A DNA stretch of 64,000 bases, from the NCBI GenBank assembly GCA_002900995.3, contig CM035307.1:4030001-4094000 (forward strand), read 5' to 3'. This document shows, one piece after another, positions 33,550-44,380 of the stretch. Numbering within the stretch: position 1 is the stretch's first letter; each line of letters begins with the position of its first letter. Source of the DNA: Ganoderma boninense. Its lineage: Eukaryota > Basidiomycota > Agaricomycetes > Polyporales > Polyporaceae. The notes below the pieces were generated by a model. That model had not been told where the DNA came from. It saw only the letters and a program-made list of their open reading frames with translations, and ran no database searches. The position numbers and the translations under genes were made by a program.

Positions 33550-33947
33550 TTGCACCTAGGTCGGACTTGAGCTCATTCGTGGGAAGTTTGGCTAGATATG
33601 GTCGTAAGCATCGATATCTTGACTGAACATCAACGATGCAGTCACTTTGCTCACATGACCTGGTCTGGCAGTGTATTTTGTCCAATATTAAATGTAGAAA
33701 TGTACGCCGTTTGAATGTTCTTTTCAGGTAGTCAATGGTATTACTCTGCGCTGAAAATGCCTAGGTCCAAAAAGCCTGGGTACTCGGCTCTCCGAGGCTC
33801 CGACCTGTTAGGTAGAAGCTGGCACATTCAGGTCCGAGCCTCTCTCCCTCAGCAGGTGACTCGGACATTTGCATCACCAAATGAATCGTGGAGTGCATAG
33901 CTCCAGAATAATGTCATGCAAAATGCCGTTAAAATTGCACTCAGGTT
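33550..33947. other. Short region between gap and F-box copy 2
   Basis: No gene is seen. It contains an imperfect palindrome around GAGGCTCCGACCTG / CAGGTCCGAGCCTC (33797-33842), which may be a repeat end. Confidence 0.35.
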
Positions 33948-35664
33948 TGATTCCGTGTCAACGACGATGTCCTGTTGGATATCCTTGAGGAGCTTAGGCT
34001 GGCCAGTGCTTGAATTCTTTTTCCATGACGTCCAAACGGCTTCGCGAGCTCCATTTCCCATCTTGTTCAGTGTCTGCTATCAACGACGATGAGTATCCAG
34101 CTATTATCGAAGAACATCATTCCAGAGACACTATGGCAGTACCATTCGTATGGTTCCTAAACACCTTCGCCAGTGAATTGTGCTGACGGCTACTAGGACA
34201 CTACATCTGGAAGTGTGTATGCCGTCCCCTCCGCGCATTCCGCCACACTATCTAATGACGATGCCCGTCCCGCCTACGATGCCGTTGTATGTGGTGCTTT
34301 CATATCGTTGGCTGACAGATGTTGCCATGCGCCAAATGCCCCGCCTCACTGACGTAGCCTTCGACAACTGCAAGTACATCGCCGTGCATGGCTGCCATGG
34401 CGAACAGTCCGGGCGATCCTCACCATCCGAACCTTGCGCCACTCCTCGATCACTCGCTGCGGATCTGCCCACGCGACGCATCGTCGAATGGGGCGATTTT
34501 CTTCAGCCTTCTTCAGCGCTGTCTTCTTTTCGCTACCGGGTCAGGGACCCCACGCCGACAGTAAGCTTCCCAGCCGAAGAACGAGCACTGGAAGACTGTT
34601 GTCTGCGCCTTCCACGCTCCCTTGAAGCACTCGTCCTCCCTGCAGAACCGGCCCCAGTCCAACTGATGTCCTCGTTATCCTGGCCTCGGCTCCGCGACCT
34701 GAGGCTCCGAGGCCTGCGATGGACCACACCATCCACTCCGATCGTCACCCTGTTCGCTTGCATGCCACATCTACGGACGCTCGCACTCCAGCTGTACGAA
34801 CCCGAAGGCGTCGATGCGCGGGCGATATGGCCGCATGGTTTCAAGGCAACGTACCCTTGGTCAAACCTCGAGTACCTGGAAATCTCGCATCCGGACGCGG
34901 ACGACGAGATATATGCACATCTCCCTCATACACTCCGCGGGCTTGCTCTCCGTTCGTGGCCGCATGTTTGTGTCCAGATCACGAACAACAGCGAGTATGA
35001 CCCCCGGGTCCTCCGGTGGAACTTTCCCCTGGCAAGCGCATCGAGCATCCTGCGCATACTCCGGCGATGTCGAGCACCAGGCCTGCGTACATTGGAGCTC
35101 GAGTACGAAGTCGACGAGCCCACCATGGACGCCGAGCTTCTTCAACACGTCACCGCGAGCTTCCCTCGCCTGCATACGCTCGAACTCCATAGGTATCGGA
35201 ACCGCAGCGAGCCCCTCGTACCTACAGTGAGAATGCGATTTTCGCTCTCGAGTCCCGATGCTAGGTGAATGTGCTAACTGGAAGTCAATCTTTTCCAGGC
35301 AGAGATCGCACAGCATCTGGCGCCACTAGCCGAGCTCACCACTCTCAAGCTCCACCTCGACTTCCCAGACACGCCACTCCCGTCGTTCTCTTCTATTAGG
35401 GGCCCGATTCGGAGGGGCCCCTCAAGCGACGACGATGCAGCACTGGAGGCATTTAACATGACGGTCGCAACCACCGTGGCGACGTTCGCAAAGGCGCTTT
35501 CACCGTCCCTGCGGGAGATATGGGTGCTGCGATACATGGACTTCCACGGCCCGTTTTGGGCGGACTTTGTCGTGAACCGCGCGAACTCGGAGGGAGACGC
35601 AGGCCCGGCGCAGGTGACGGTGGAACGCCAAGATGGTCGTTTCTACTACCTAGGCCGTCCGTGA
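33948..35664 (+). pseudogene. F-box / LRR-type gene, copy 2, decayed
   Basis: It is collinear with the gene at 427-2148 over its whole length. The F-box exon is broken: VNDDVLLDILEELRLA is followed by a frame slip and stop where copy 1 reads KCLNSF. Further indels occur at 34209 (TGGAAGTG against TTGAAGTG) and around 34390-34480, where a stretch is out of frame. From about 34490 the LRR-like body is open and well preserved (ERALEDCCLRLPRSLEALVL, LEYLEISHPDADDEIYAHLP, LELEYEVDEPTMDAELLQ), an intron follows at 35227-35299, and the last exon ends at TGA 35664. The second half is intact where copy 1 has its own slip. An N-terminally truncated product is possible; the F-box function is lost. Confidence 0.7.
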
Positions 35665-36458
35665 AGTACGCGCCTGAAGCGGCATGGCCTGAATTCGCGG
35701 CTCCTCAGGAAATTGAATCACGGGAGATGGGGTCCTTCACCAGTACCGTTGTTTCTGGTGTACCTTCCAAAATTTACGACGAGACCGTTGCCTTGAGTGC
35801 GTACTCCCAAAGTCCTCCTAACTCCGCCGGGTACTTTAGATGGTGAACGTGAAGTGCAAAGCATATCCTACGCATTGCCCTCGCACGTTTGAAGCCCTCG
35901 GTGTTCATGTACTTATTATCGACTCCGCTCTCGATCGCCCTAGATGAAATATTATAGAGGGTATTTTCGCCCCTGGACAGGACGGGACAAGCATTACGTA
36001 GGCAGTCGTCAAGAAAGACCAGTAGGTCACCGTACAATTCGAGCCTGGTCGCGTCCGGAAGACATGCGACTCCCCCGTTAACTTGGACCGCTGCAAGGCA
36101 GCGTGCCAAGTTTGGCTGCTTGCCAGAAATGGACTGTCGGTGACTTTGCTGACGTTCCGCGTTTGAATTCGCGACTGAGGAGAGTTCCACACCATTTCAG
36201 GAAGAAGACTAAACCTGCCACGCCGGCCGAGATTGGCCCGATGGGTCTTAGAAGATCTAGATTGGGTTGGTCCTGGTCTTAGGTAGTTACATAAGCATGT
36301 TCGTGCAGATACTGAAAAAACTACAACATGATGGCGAGTAGAATGTAACACAACACGAAAGAGTTAACACAAGATAGCGAAGTTGTACAACGGGATATCT
36401 ATCTCTATGGTACTGTATAACCTGGATAAGTATGTACGCCAAAATAATGTTTGAACCA
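35665..36458. other. Intergenic region before arm A
   Basis: No gene is supported. Its right end, from about 36305, is already part of inverted-repeat arm A and is the 3' flank of PDX2. Confidence 0.4.
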
Positions 36459-37342
36459 TTATGCTGGAGAGGACGCCCGCGAACCCAACGTCGGCAGGAC
36501 GCACTCCTTGACGAAGTACTCGTGGAAGCGGTCGTCCTTCGTCAGCTCCGGGTGGAACGTCGTCAGGAGGTGCATCCCCTGGCGCAGCGCCACGATCGTG
36601 CGCGGGTCGCGGGGATCCGTGTCGTCCTCGTCAGGCGAGACGGCCGTCTGCCCAGCGGGGAGGAGCGACGCGGATACGCGGGAGATGATCTGGATGGGTG
36701 GGTCGGCCGGGGCGGGGCGGAGAGCGAGGACGACGGGGCACGGATGAAGATGCCGGGGAAGGGGCGATTGGGCTCGCGCAGGCCGTCGACCTCGAGCGGG
36801 GCCTCGAAGGACTCGACCTGCGAACCGAAGCCGTTGCGCTCGATGGACACGGAGACGCCCTCGAGGAGCTCCTGCCCGCCCTTCTTCGGGTTCTCGACCC
36901 AGCGCGCGAGCAGGATCGCGCCTGCGCAGGTGCCCCAGACGGGCTTGCTCTTGAGGAACTCGCGCATGGGCTCGAGGAGCCCGGCGAGGCGCGCGAGCAG
37001 GGCGATCGTGGTCGACTCTGTAGGTGAGGGTGGGGATAACCACCCGAAGCCATTGTCAGCGATTGCACTGCACGGGAGAGGTGTGGTTCCTGCGCACCTC
37101 CGCCGGGTATGATGAGTGCGTCGCACTTGTCGAGGTCCTCTTGTTGGCGGACGAGGACGATGACGACCCGCTTCTTGAGGGAGAGCTTCTGCAGCATCAC
37201 CTGATGCTCGGCGAAGGCACCTTGGAGGGCTATGGGACCCGTCAGCACGATCAGTCCAGTCCATCTCTTCTCGAATCGATTGAGCATCTGAGCATCTACC
37301 TAGGATACCAATAGTAACATGGTCACTTGAGGGCTGCTGCAT
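36459..37342 (-). CDS. SNO1: Pyridoxal 5'-phosphate synthase glutaminase subunit, copy A (frameshifted)
   Basis: Glutaminase half (PdxT/Sno/Pdx2) of the vitamin B6 synthase; it releases ammonia from glutamine for the Pdx1/Snz partner. ATG 37342 gives MQQPSSDHVTIGIL, and two introns lead to ALQGAFAEHQVMLQKLSLKK and IIPGGESTTIALLARLAGLL. The nucleophile Cys is in VWGTCAGAILLA, and the His/Glu of the triad in LLTTFHPELTKDDRF. Exon 3 is 559 nt against 560 in copy B: one C is missing in a run at 36735-36738, which shifts the frame after GIFIRAP. As written, the product would lose its catalytic His and Glu. A base-call error is possible, since such runs are error-prone. It is divergent from HRP1 copy A. 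Confidence 0.88.
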
Positions 37343-37791
37343 TCCAGATTCCACTGGGCCTGTCAACCTTTTTGGTGGCCTCTTCTATGGCAACTTGTGA
37401 TCCAAATTACTTGCAAACTTGGCGTAGTGTGTCGCAGATGCGTCGTCTTCACAAGGCTGAACTCCAGGCTCTCCGGGTGTTTTGGGAGGGTATATACGCG
37501 GGGAGCTTCACACCACTGCAACGAACGCCGAAAAAAATGACTTGGCATGGCCCGTGTAAATCCGGAGTCGATGATAAATAATGTTTACACTCCGCTAATA
37601 GGGGCAATACAACAATCTGTTGGAACCCTTAGCACCGGAACGGCTCCGATTAAACGTGGCGCTCAGTCAGCACCGGCAGCCTGGCCTCCTCCCTGTTTCC
37701 TACCACCACCCCCTCCATTCTCCTCCTCTCCGCTTTGCTTCCATTGACTGTCTGTTGTTTCTCTTTGGCCTCCGTCTTTATTTGGTTCAAG
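37343..37791. promoter_or_regulatory. Bidirectional promoter PDX2-HRP1, arm A
   Basis: 449 bases separate the divergent start codons; arm B has 448. Much of the sequence is conserved between arms, including GGGAGGGTATATACGCGG-like DNA near 37485-37502 and a CT-rich tract before the HRP1 start. Conservation after the coding introns have diverged suggests regulatory content. Confidence 0.5.
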
Positions 37792-39914
37792 ATGTCTGAC
37801 CTCGACGCTGATTTGTACGGCGGTGAGTGAACTTTGAGGCACCTCTTTATCTTGAGGGGCGGCGCATATATGCGCTGTTGATGTTCTTGGGGAGATGGTG
37901 TGTTATGGGGGCCTTTGTGGGAATGGACCTCGTCTAGAACTTGCTCTTAGTCTACACACATGCACGACACTAACGATTCCGATGACAGACCTTTATGCCA
38001 ACGAAGAAAACGAATTTGCGGTCCCTATACACGACCCGGAGCATCAGGTCAAGACTGAGAGTCATGACCCTCCCAAGGAGGAAGCGAAGGCCGTCGTTAA
38101 GCAGGAACCAGCAAAACCTTTGCAAGCAAAGCCTCCAGCACCATCGGCCGTTGAAGATGTCAAGCCCCACGTGGCCCCACCCGACCCATCTGGGGCAAGC
38201 GCGATTCCTTCTTACACCTCACCACCTACCCAACAGATCGCTACGTATGAGGATCGAACAAATGAGTACCGCGAAGCCGCAACACCAAGGCACGACAGCT
38301 ATCAGGGGACGCCTGGAGTCGATCGGCCAGTGCGGCCCTCGGAGATGAAAGAGGAAGGGTGAGTGTCCATTCTTCCGTTTAACTAACCCTCTCAGCCCTC
38401 AACACCTTCCGCTGCTGCATGGCTCGACTGGGTTGGGTGTCGACTCGGGTCGGTGATGGGTACGAGACGATGGCGATGCCCGTGCGGTAGCAACCTCGCC
38501 TTCACCTAGCTAGCACTAGCATGCCCTAGCACGTCCGGCTTTCCTAGGTCTAGGCTAGCACGTTGCGCACAGTAGAGTCGTCTGTTCTCTCCTCCTTGTC
38601 ATGACTGCCTTTTTGTTCTAGGTAACGGAAGCTAATAACAGCGCTTTCTTTCCATGTACCCCGCTCTTCCCGCGTGTTTGCAACTGGCGGTTGTTATATA
38701 GCAAAATGTTTATCGGCGGGTTAAACTGGGATACAACAGATGGTACATACATCACGATGGTTTGCTCTTCTGTGTGTAGTAGTGCTAAACGGTGGTTACT
38801 GCAGAGTCGTTAAGAAAGTACTTTACACAATTTGGCAAGGTCGAGGCGTGCACAATCATGCGCGACGCCGCGGGTCGCTCGCGGTGCTTCGCGTTCCTCA
38901 CGTTCGAGGACCCGGCATCCGTCAACGCCGTCATGGTCCGCGAACACTTCCTCGACGGCAAGATCGTATGTCCCTGTGCCGTAATCGTTCCCGGGGCCAT
39001 CGTGATTGCTCATCCGTGCTTCCCTTCCATCTCCCCCAGATCGACCCGAAGCGCGCGATCCCGCGGCAGGAGCACCAGCGTGCGACGAAGTTGTTCATCG
39101 GCGGGCTACCCGGGTCGGTGACGTCCGAGTCGATGCGCGAGTTCTTCGCGCAGTTCGGCAAGGTCGTCGACGCGACGGTCATGCTCGACCGCGAGACGGG
39201 ACGGAGCAAGGGTTTCGGGTTCGTCTCCTTCGAGAACGTGAACGTTGAGCCCATGCTCGGTTTCGGGAACCTCCAGATCGACGGCAAGCTGGTGCGTGGT
39301 CCTTTACCCTGTCCGACTTTCTTCCCTCGTCACACTAGCGACGCACGCAGATCGACGTCAAGCTCGCACAACCCCGCTCGCAACGCGAGGGCTTCGCGGA
39401 GAACGGCGGACAGAGCGGCGCACGCGGCCAGTTTGCCACTGGCGGCGGCGGCGGCGGCGGCGCGTACGGCAGCCAGAACTACAGCGGCCAGGGCATGGGC
39501 GGCCAAGGACAAGGCGGCGCGCAGGGCGGCGCACAAGGCAACGGCGCATCGTTCGACCCGCAGGCGCTCGCTCAGCTCTACACGCGCATGATCTCCCAGA
39601 TCGGCGGCATGACCCCCGCGGCGATGATGGGCGGCATGAACCCCGCGATGATGGGCGGCCAGTACGGCGGCCAGGGCATGGGCGGAATGGGCATGCGGGG
39701 TGGACCGATGATGGGGGCCCCGGGCATGGGCGGCATGGGTATGGGACGCGGGGGAGGGATGGGCGGGGGCATGGGCATGCAAAATGGACCGGGCTCGCTG
39801 GGACCTAACGTCCCCCGCGGGCCACGGAACGCACCGACGGGCCCGAGCGGAGGGGTTGGGCCGCAGCGGGCGGGACAGCGGGGACAGCACAGCTACCACC
39901 CTTACGCGCGGTGA
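37792..39914 (+). CDS. HRP1: Hrp1/Nab4-type hnRNP, two RRMs, copy A (intact)
   Basis: RNA-binding protein that in yeast forms cleavage factor IB, recognises UA-rich polyadenylation enhancers and shuttles mRNA. Six exons (37792-37822, 37989-38358, 38702-38742, 38805-38965, 39040-39291, 39351-39914) give 472 residues in one frame. Residues 1-130 are disordered and acidic (MSDLDADLYGDLYANEENEF). RRM1 (about 134-205) shows RNP2 MFIGGL and RNP1-like RCFAFLTF. RRM2 (about 215-290) shows LFIGGL and KGFGFVSF. The C-terminus is Gly/Met-rich (GQGMGGQGQGGAQGG, MTPAAMMGGMNPAMMGGQ) and ends HSYHPYAR. Tiny exon 1 and exon 3 are confirmed by identical structure in copy B. Hrp1 acts with Rna14, also encoded in this window. 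Confidence 0.92.
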
Positions 39915-41083
39915 GCGGCGGGTGTGTGGCGTCGTGCGGGACGGGTTCCTTTTAATTTAGTTCGTAGATCGTTCGTACGCTATGGACTGTTGTTTGAGTA
40001 ATGTCTGTATGTTAACGTTATGAGCGAGCTGTTCGGGTGATAGACACATTTGAACTATGCCTCCCCCGCTGCTCGCCAGCCAGGGACTTCATTGCGGGTG
40101 AGTCGTCTTCCGGTTTTAGACTTCAGATTATTGACGAGTAGCAGGTGAGATCTTGAGAGGTAATCGTGAACTGACAAGGTACTGGTTGCAGCTGGATTGT
40201 TCATCCACTCTTCGACTGATTTTGGCCTCCGTTTAACGACGCATAAGGAACACATTTTGGCCAGGCTAAACCTGCCATTATCCCACTAGCTTTGCGCAAT
40301 GTTTGAAACTTCAACTTCCTCACGACGTACGTGATGTCTCATAGTAGGTTCCACCTGGTTTCACGCGGCTTTCATCCCCACGGCGCTAAATATCACCCAG
40401 CAGCTCGGCACAGCGACCACTTCGGCAGTCAACAACGCCAGCATTGCCTCCTCCACAAGCCTCCGATGCTCCGCCACTCGGCCGGCGTCCAGTCCATCTG
40501 AAATGGCGTCATGGCCAGAGCTTGGTTAGGCAAAATCGCAAGCCCGGCTTGTTCGCAGTCGTGTCTGAGATCAAAGAGAGCGGTACTCGGCGAAACAGAC
40601 GCAGGTGGGCAACATCAATTCCTGGTGGTGTCCACCAGCGGGCCATGATGCGCGCATGGTCTTCCCCAAGGAGCAACTTGACCAGCGGAGCTGGGTTTCA
40701 GACCCGTCCTAACACGATCAAATTTGTCTAGACATTCCAGGCTCACCCAGGTTGTGACCTGCAGTGCTGAGGGAGATGTCGCCGTCGCACCGCATGCTGG
40801 ATCTACGAAGGCGCGTACAGGGACAACGTGAACGCTGTTGTTGGCAATGCAATCCGGGTGAGGCCACATTCTCTTGCGCCATCTTGGCCTCCCAGCGCAC
40901 ATACTGACCGCCGTGGAATACATATAAAAGAGGTTACAGGACACGGTGGTCCTCAGCTCCCGCTCCCTTGCTACCTTTCGTCTTCACATCTCCCCTCAAG
41001 TCCGCTAGTCGGCTTGAGTTTTGAACCTTCTTCTCCAACCACTCTTTGTTACCTTTTTTTCATCTTTACTTACGACTTTAGAG
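39915..41083. other. Arm A tail and chitinase promoter
   Basis: Up to about 40767 the DNA is shared with arm B (58336-59158) although no gene is recognisable. It includes a conserved block around CCATTTCAGATGGACTGG-like sequence near 40490 on the minus strand. The rest is the promoter of the GH18 gene. Confidence 0.45.
40921..40930 (+). promoter_or_regulatory. TATA box of the GH18 gene
   Basis: CATATAAAAG lies about 155 bases upstream of ATG 41084 on the same strand. The intervening DNA is CT-rich, as in many fungal 5' UTRs. Confidence 0.5.
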
Positions 41084-42244
41084 ATGTTCACTTTCGCTCG
41101 CATGATCACTTCCATCCTCGCTGCTCTCACGCTGGCGTCCGTGAGCAGCCTTGTCGTTGCTGCTCCGGCCCCGGCTGACGGCGACGTCTCCTCCATCTCG
41201 GCTCGCGCCGTCGCCCCGAGCTCCCGCTTCGTCATCTACTCCGACAACTTTGTCTCCGGCGTCCTTCCTTCAGCTAGCACCCTCAAGGTGAGTGTCGGGT
41301 CCACGCTCGCTTAACACACACCTCTAATGCTTTCTCCTTAGGGCTACAACGTCGTCGCACTGTCGTTCCTCACCCTCAAGGGCGCCGTCGACCAGGCCCA
41401 CAACTGGGCCTCCCTCCCCGCCGCGAAAAAGACGGCGAAGAAGAACGAGTACCACAAGGCGGGCATCAAGATCATCGCGTCCGCGTTCGGCGCGACGGAC
41501 ACGCCCACGACGTCCGGCGCGAACGCGGTAAAGACGGCGAACAGCATGGCGAAGTGGGTGAGGGGGCAGGGGCTGGACGGGATCGACGTGGACTACGAGG
41601 ACCTGGCGGCGATGAACAGGGGCGACGGGAAGGCGGAGAAGTGGGTGGCGGAGTTCACGTCGACGCTGCGGAAGACGCTGCCGAAGGGCAAGTACATCCT
41701 GAGCCACGCGCCGCTGGCGCCGTGGCTTGCGCCGAGCCACCAGTTCAAGGCCGGGGCGTACGTGAAGATCAACAAGAGCGTCGGCTCGCTCATCGACTGG
41801 GTGCGTTTCTCCCCCCATGCGGCTATTTGGCCATGGCGTGCCACTTCCTGACCACCGCTACTCGCCTGCAGTACAACGTGCAGTTCTACAACCAGGGCCT
41901 GTACGGCGACTGCACGGGCCTGCTGACAAAGTCGGGTGGCGCGTTCCCCGGCTCGTCCCTCTTCGAGATCCCCAAGCATGGCATCCCGCTCAACAAGCTC
42001 GTCATCGGCAAGCCTGCCACGGCTGCCGACGCGACGAACGGCTTCATGTCGCCTGCGACGCTCGGCTCGTGCGTGAAGAAGGCGAAGGCCAAGGGCTGGA
42101 ACGGCGGTGTGATGGTCTGGCAGGTCCGTCCCTCCTCCGCTATCTCCTCTCCTCTCGCAAGGTGGCTAATTTTCCGCTGTCTTTCAGTACCCCCATGCGA
42201 ACGCCGGCTGGGTGAAGTCGGCGAAGGGGGGTGCCTTCCACTAA
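41084..42244 (+). CDS. Secreted glycoside hydrolase family 18 protein (chitinase / ENGase-like)
   Basis: Predicted extracellular hydrolase of chitin or N-glycan beta-1,4-GlcNAc linkages. Exons 41084-41287, 41342-41800, 41872-42123 and 42188-42244 give 323 residues. A signal peptide is clear (MFTFARMITSILAALTLASV, then a small-residue site near SSLVVAAPAPA). The GH18 signature LDGIDVDYEDL provides the DxxDxDxE motif with the catalytic Glu. Further family features are GIKIIASAFGA before it, ILSHAPLAPWLAP, YNVQFYNQGLYG and GWNGGVMVWQ near the end, where the conserved Trp closes the sugar site. No carbohydrate-binding module is present. The short single-domain form resembles fungal secreted endo-beta-N-acetylglucosaminidase-like enzymes as much as true chitinases; the substrate cannot be decided from sequence. 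Confidence 0.9.
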
Positions 42245-44380
42245 GCCCTTCGAGCTCTGGACGCTGGACTCTTGAGACTGTCAGAATCACGACCACCGAT
42301 ACCCCCTTCTGTCCCCCGTTGACCGGGCGGCGAGGACTCATGACTTTTACGATCACGAGCGAAAACGAATCTCTCTATACCCCCTACCTTACCTCCTATA
42401 CTGTGTTGGGATCATAGTAATGGCTACCATTTCGGGACCGAAATGCCTCTCTTTCTGGGCGTGGCTCCGACTGGCACGACCACCATCATGCAAGCAGTCG
42501 TGTACTAAGTGGGTATCTTGCATGCCTTTCAACTCTATGCCGACGTTAGATCAGGAATCTCTCGTAGGCACTAGGAAAAGATACCCTGATGCCGTTAAAT
42601 CTGTATGGCCTAGCACCATTCAACAGCGGACTATGCTAATAACCTTGGTGATTTCACGGAGTACCAACGCCATGATGCCTTTTGCCTAAGGTAATTTGTT
42701 GAGATCTTTCCATGCATGCACGCACAAACCGGTTGAATACTAGTTGATCTACGGCATAATAGACACACTATACAGATCGCGCCTGAGCCCTGATGTCATC
42801 AGCCTTCAAGATGCGGCCGGCATCCCACCTACCTTACAGTCAGACTAATATCACCGATAATTCGCACCCTTCCAGCACTCCTTACTGTTTTTCGCTTCAT
42901 TCTCATGTAGACCGTCAGCCTTCTTCTCGAACGACCAGCCTTGAAGATAGCAGGAATGCGTGGGACATGACGCTTGGTTAAGAATTAGAGCGTGTGTGCT
43001 GAGTGGAGGGTTGGCGGCGCGGAAGAAGAGGAACTCGGAGACCGTAAGTACTACAATAGGGGCGCTTCAGCTTTGACTTGCAGTTGCTTTGGATAATAAG
43101 ATGATGCCGTACGCACTTCATGGTGTTGTCAAGATTCGCAAGTGAAGTGCAAGAAACATAAATGATCAGACATGCCATGGAAAATAGGAAAAATGCGAGC
43201 GAAACATGGCTTCTAGGGGTTCTCGTCATTGTTGATCTCAGATCTGGGACGATGCCTGCATGGGGGTTGAAAAGCCGTACATTTGCTTGTGTGCGATCTT
43301 CGAATCGCGGCCACCGAATGGAATTTTTGAGACATGAATATCCTGTCGTATAACCAAACTTCACTCATCGGGAGACTGGTGGTAACTATGTAGGTTTTTT
43401 CCTGGAACTTGACTGTATGATGCCTATGCTAATAGTCAGCCTCTCATGCGGGGTACTGCCGTGTTCGCATACCAATGCATTTCGCATCCTTTCCTCTGGA
43501 GTGAACATCTTCATGAGGCACAAAAATTGGCATCATAGCGGTATGTCACAACAAATGGAAAATGATTCGCTGTTTGACTCTAGAATGTCTGCGACGGCGT
43601 TGCGTGGTGGCAGTGGCTCCATTTCCTATTTTGGCATCACAACTTTCCTCATATGGTATGAAGACTGGGAAGGAGTCCGGTAAATGCCGCTGAACCTTCC
43701 GGCGTCGAGGGCGTCGTTGAGCGAGTCGTTGCGAACGTTTTTGCCTTCGTACTTCCACATGCACATCCCACAACGCACTCTAGGGCTTGCTGGTGCTCGA
43801 ACTCCTCGTCTTTCTGCGTTCTTGCCGGCATAAACACGAAAGAGATGTTAATTCGAAACTTGTTTCTCGACAACTAGGGTCCAACATACGTGGAATGCTG
43901 GAGGCGAAGGGAATGTGGAAGAGTAGGGGGAGGAGGTGGTCAGAGTGGGAGTTCACGATAAGCAACTGATGTTGCTGCTACCAGGGGTCATAGGGGTGGC
44001 TATATGCGCCCCTTTTGTTGGGTAATGGCATTGTATGTCGGAGGTGAGTATCTTCCGAACCACCGATGGGCATCGTCGAACGCATTTTCGTCGCAGCGGG
44101 ATGTCCATGAAGGCGTGGAACTGCAGCGGCACGCGCTTGGTCCCGATCCGACATCGGAGGTAAACAAAGGCAAACATGCGTTGTATGGGCGCCTAGCCCT
44201 CTTCGAGACAAACGTCCATCTTGCCCTCCTCCCCCACCTCCGCCTCTCCACCTCCGCCTCTCCGTCTCCCCCGAGGCCATTTTCATCACTGGTGTACGAG
44301 TAGGCCACTGTGTCGAGCGGGGAGATTTTCGAGCTGCCGTGGAAGTTGTCAACGCACAACTTCAAGGTCGGCAATCTTCC
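42245..44380. other. Long intergenic region
   Basis: No gene is supported over about 2.1 kb; open frames are short and without domains. The right end (44220-44380) is CT-rich and should hold the YTA7 promoter and 5' UTR. Confidence 0.4.

Larger units (their letters stand above)
36305..40767. repeat. Arm A of a large inverted duplication
   Basis: This 4.46 kb segment is homologous in reverse orientation to 58336-63137. It contains the head-to-head pair PDX2 (-) and HRP1 (+), their shared promoter, 3' flanks and about 850 bp beyond HRP1. Homology starts at GCAGATACTG and ends near CCTGCAGTGC; outside these points the flanks differ. The two arms are separated by 17.6 kb of single-copy genes. 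Confidence 0.9.

Noticed and set aside
33368..33685. Minus-strand frame bridging the second N gap
   Set aside because: Reading through 100 N has no meaning; only the chromodomain side is supported.
36432..37112. 226-codon plus-strand frame opposite PDX2 copy A
   Set aside because: PDX2 is on the minus strand with clear catalytic motifs; this is its shadow.
39330..39899. Ala/His-rich antisense frame in HRP1
   Set aside because: Complement of the Gly/Met-rich tail; no independent support.
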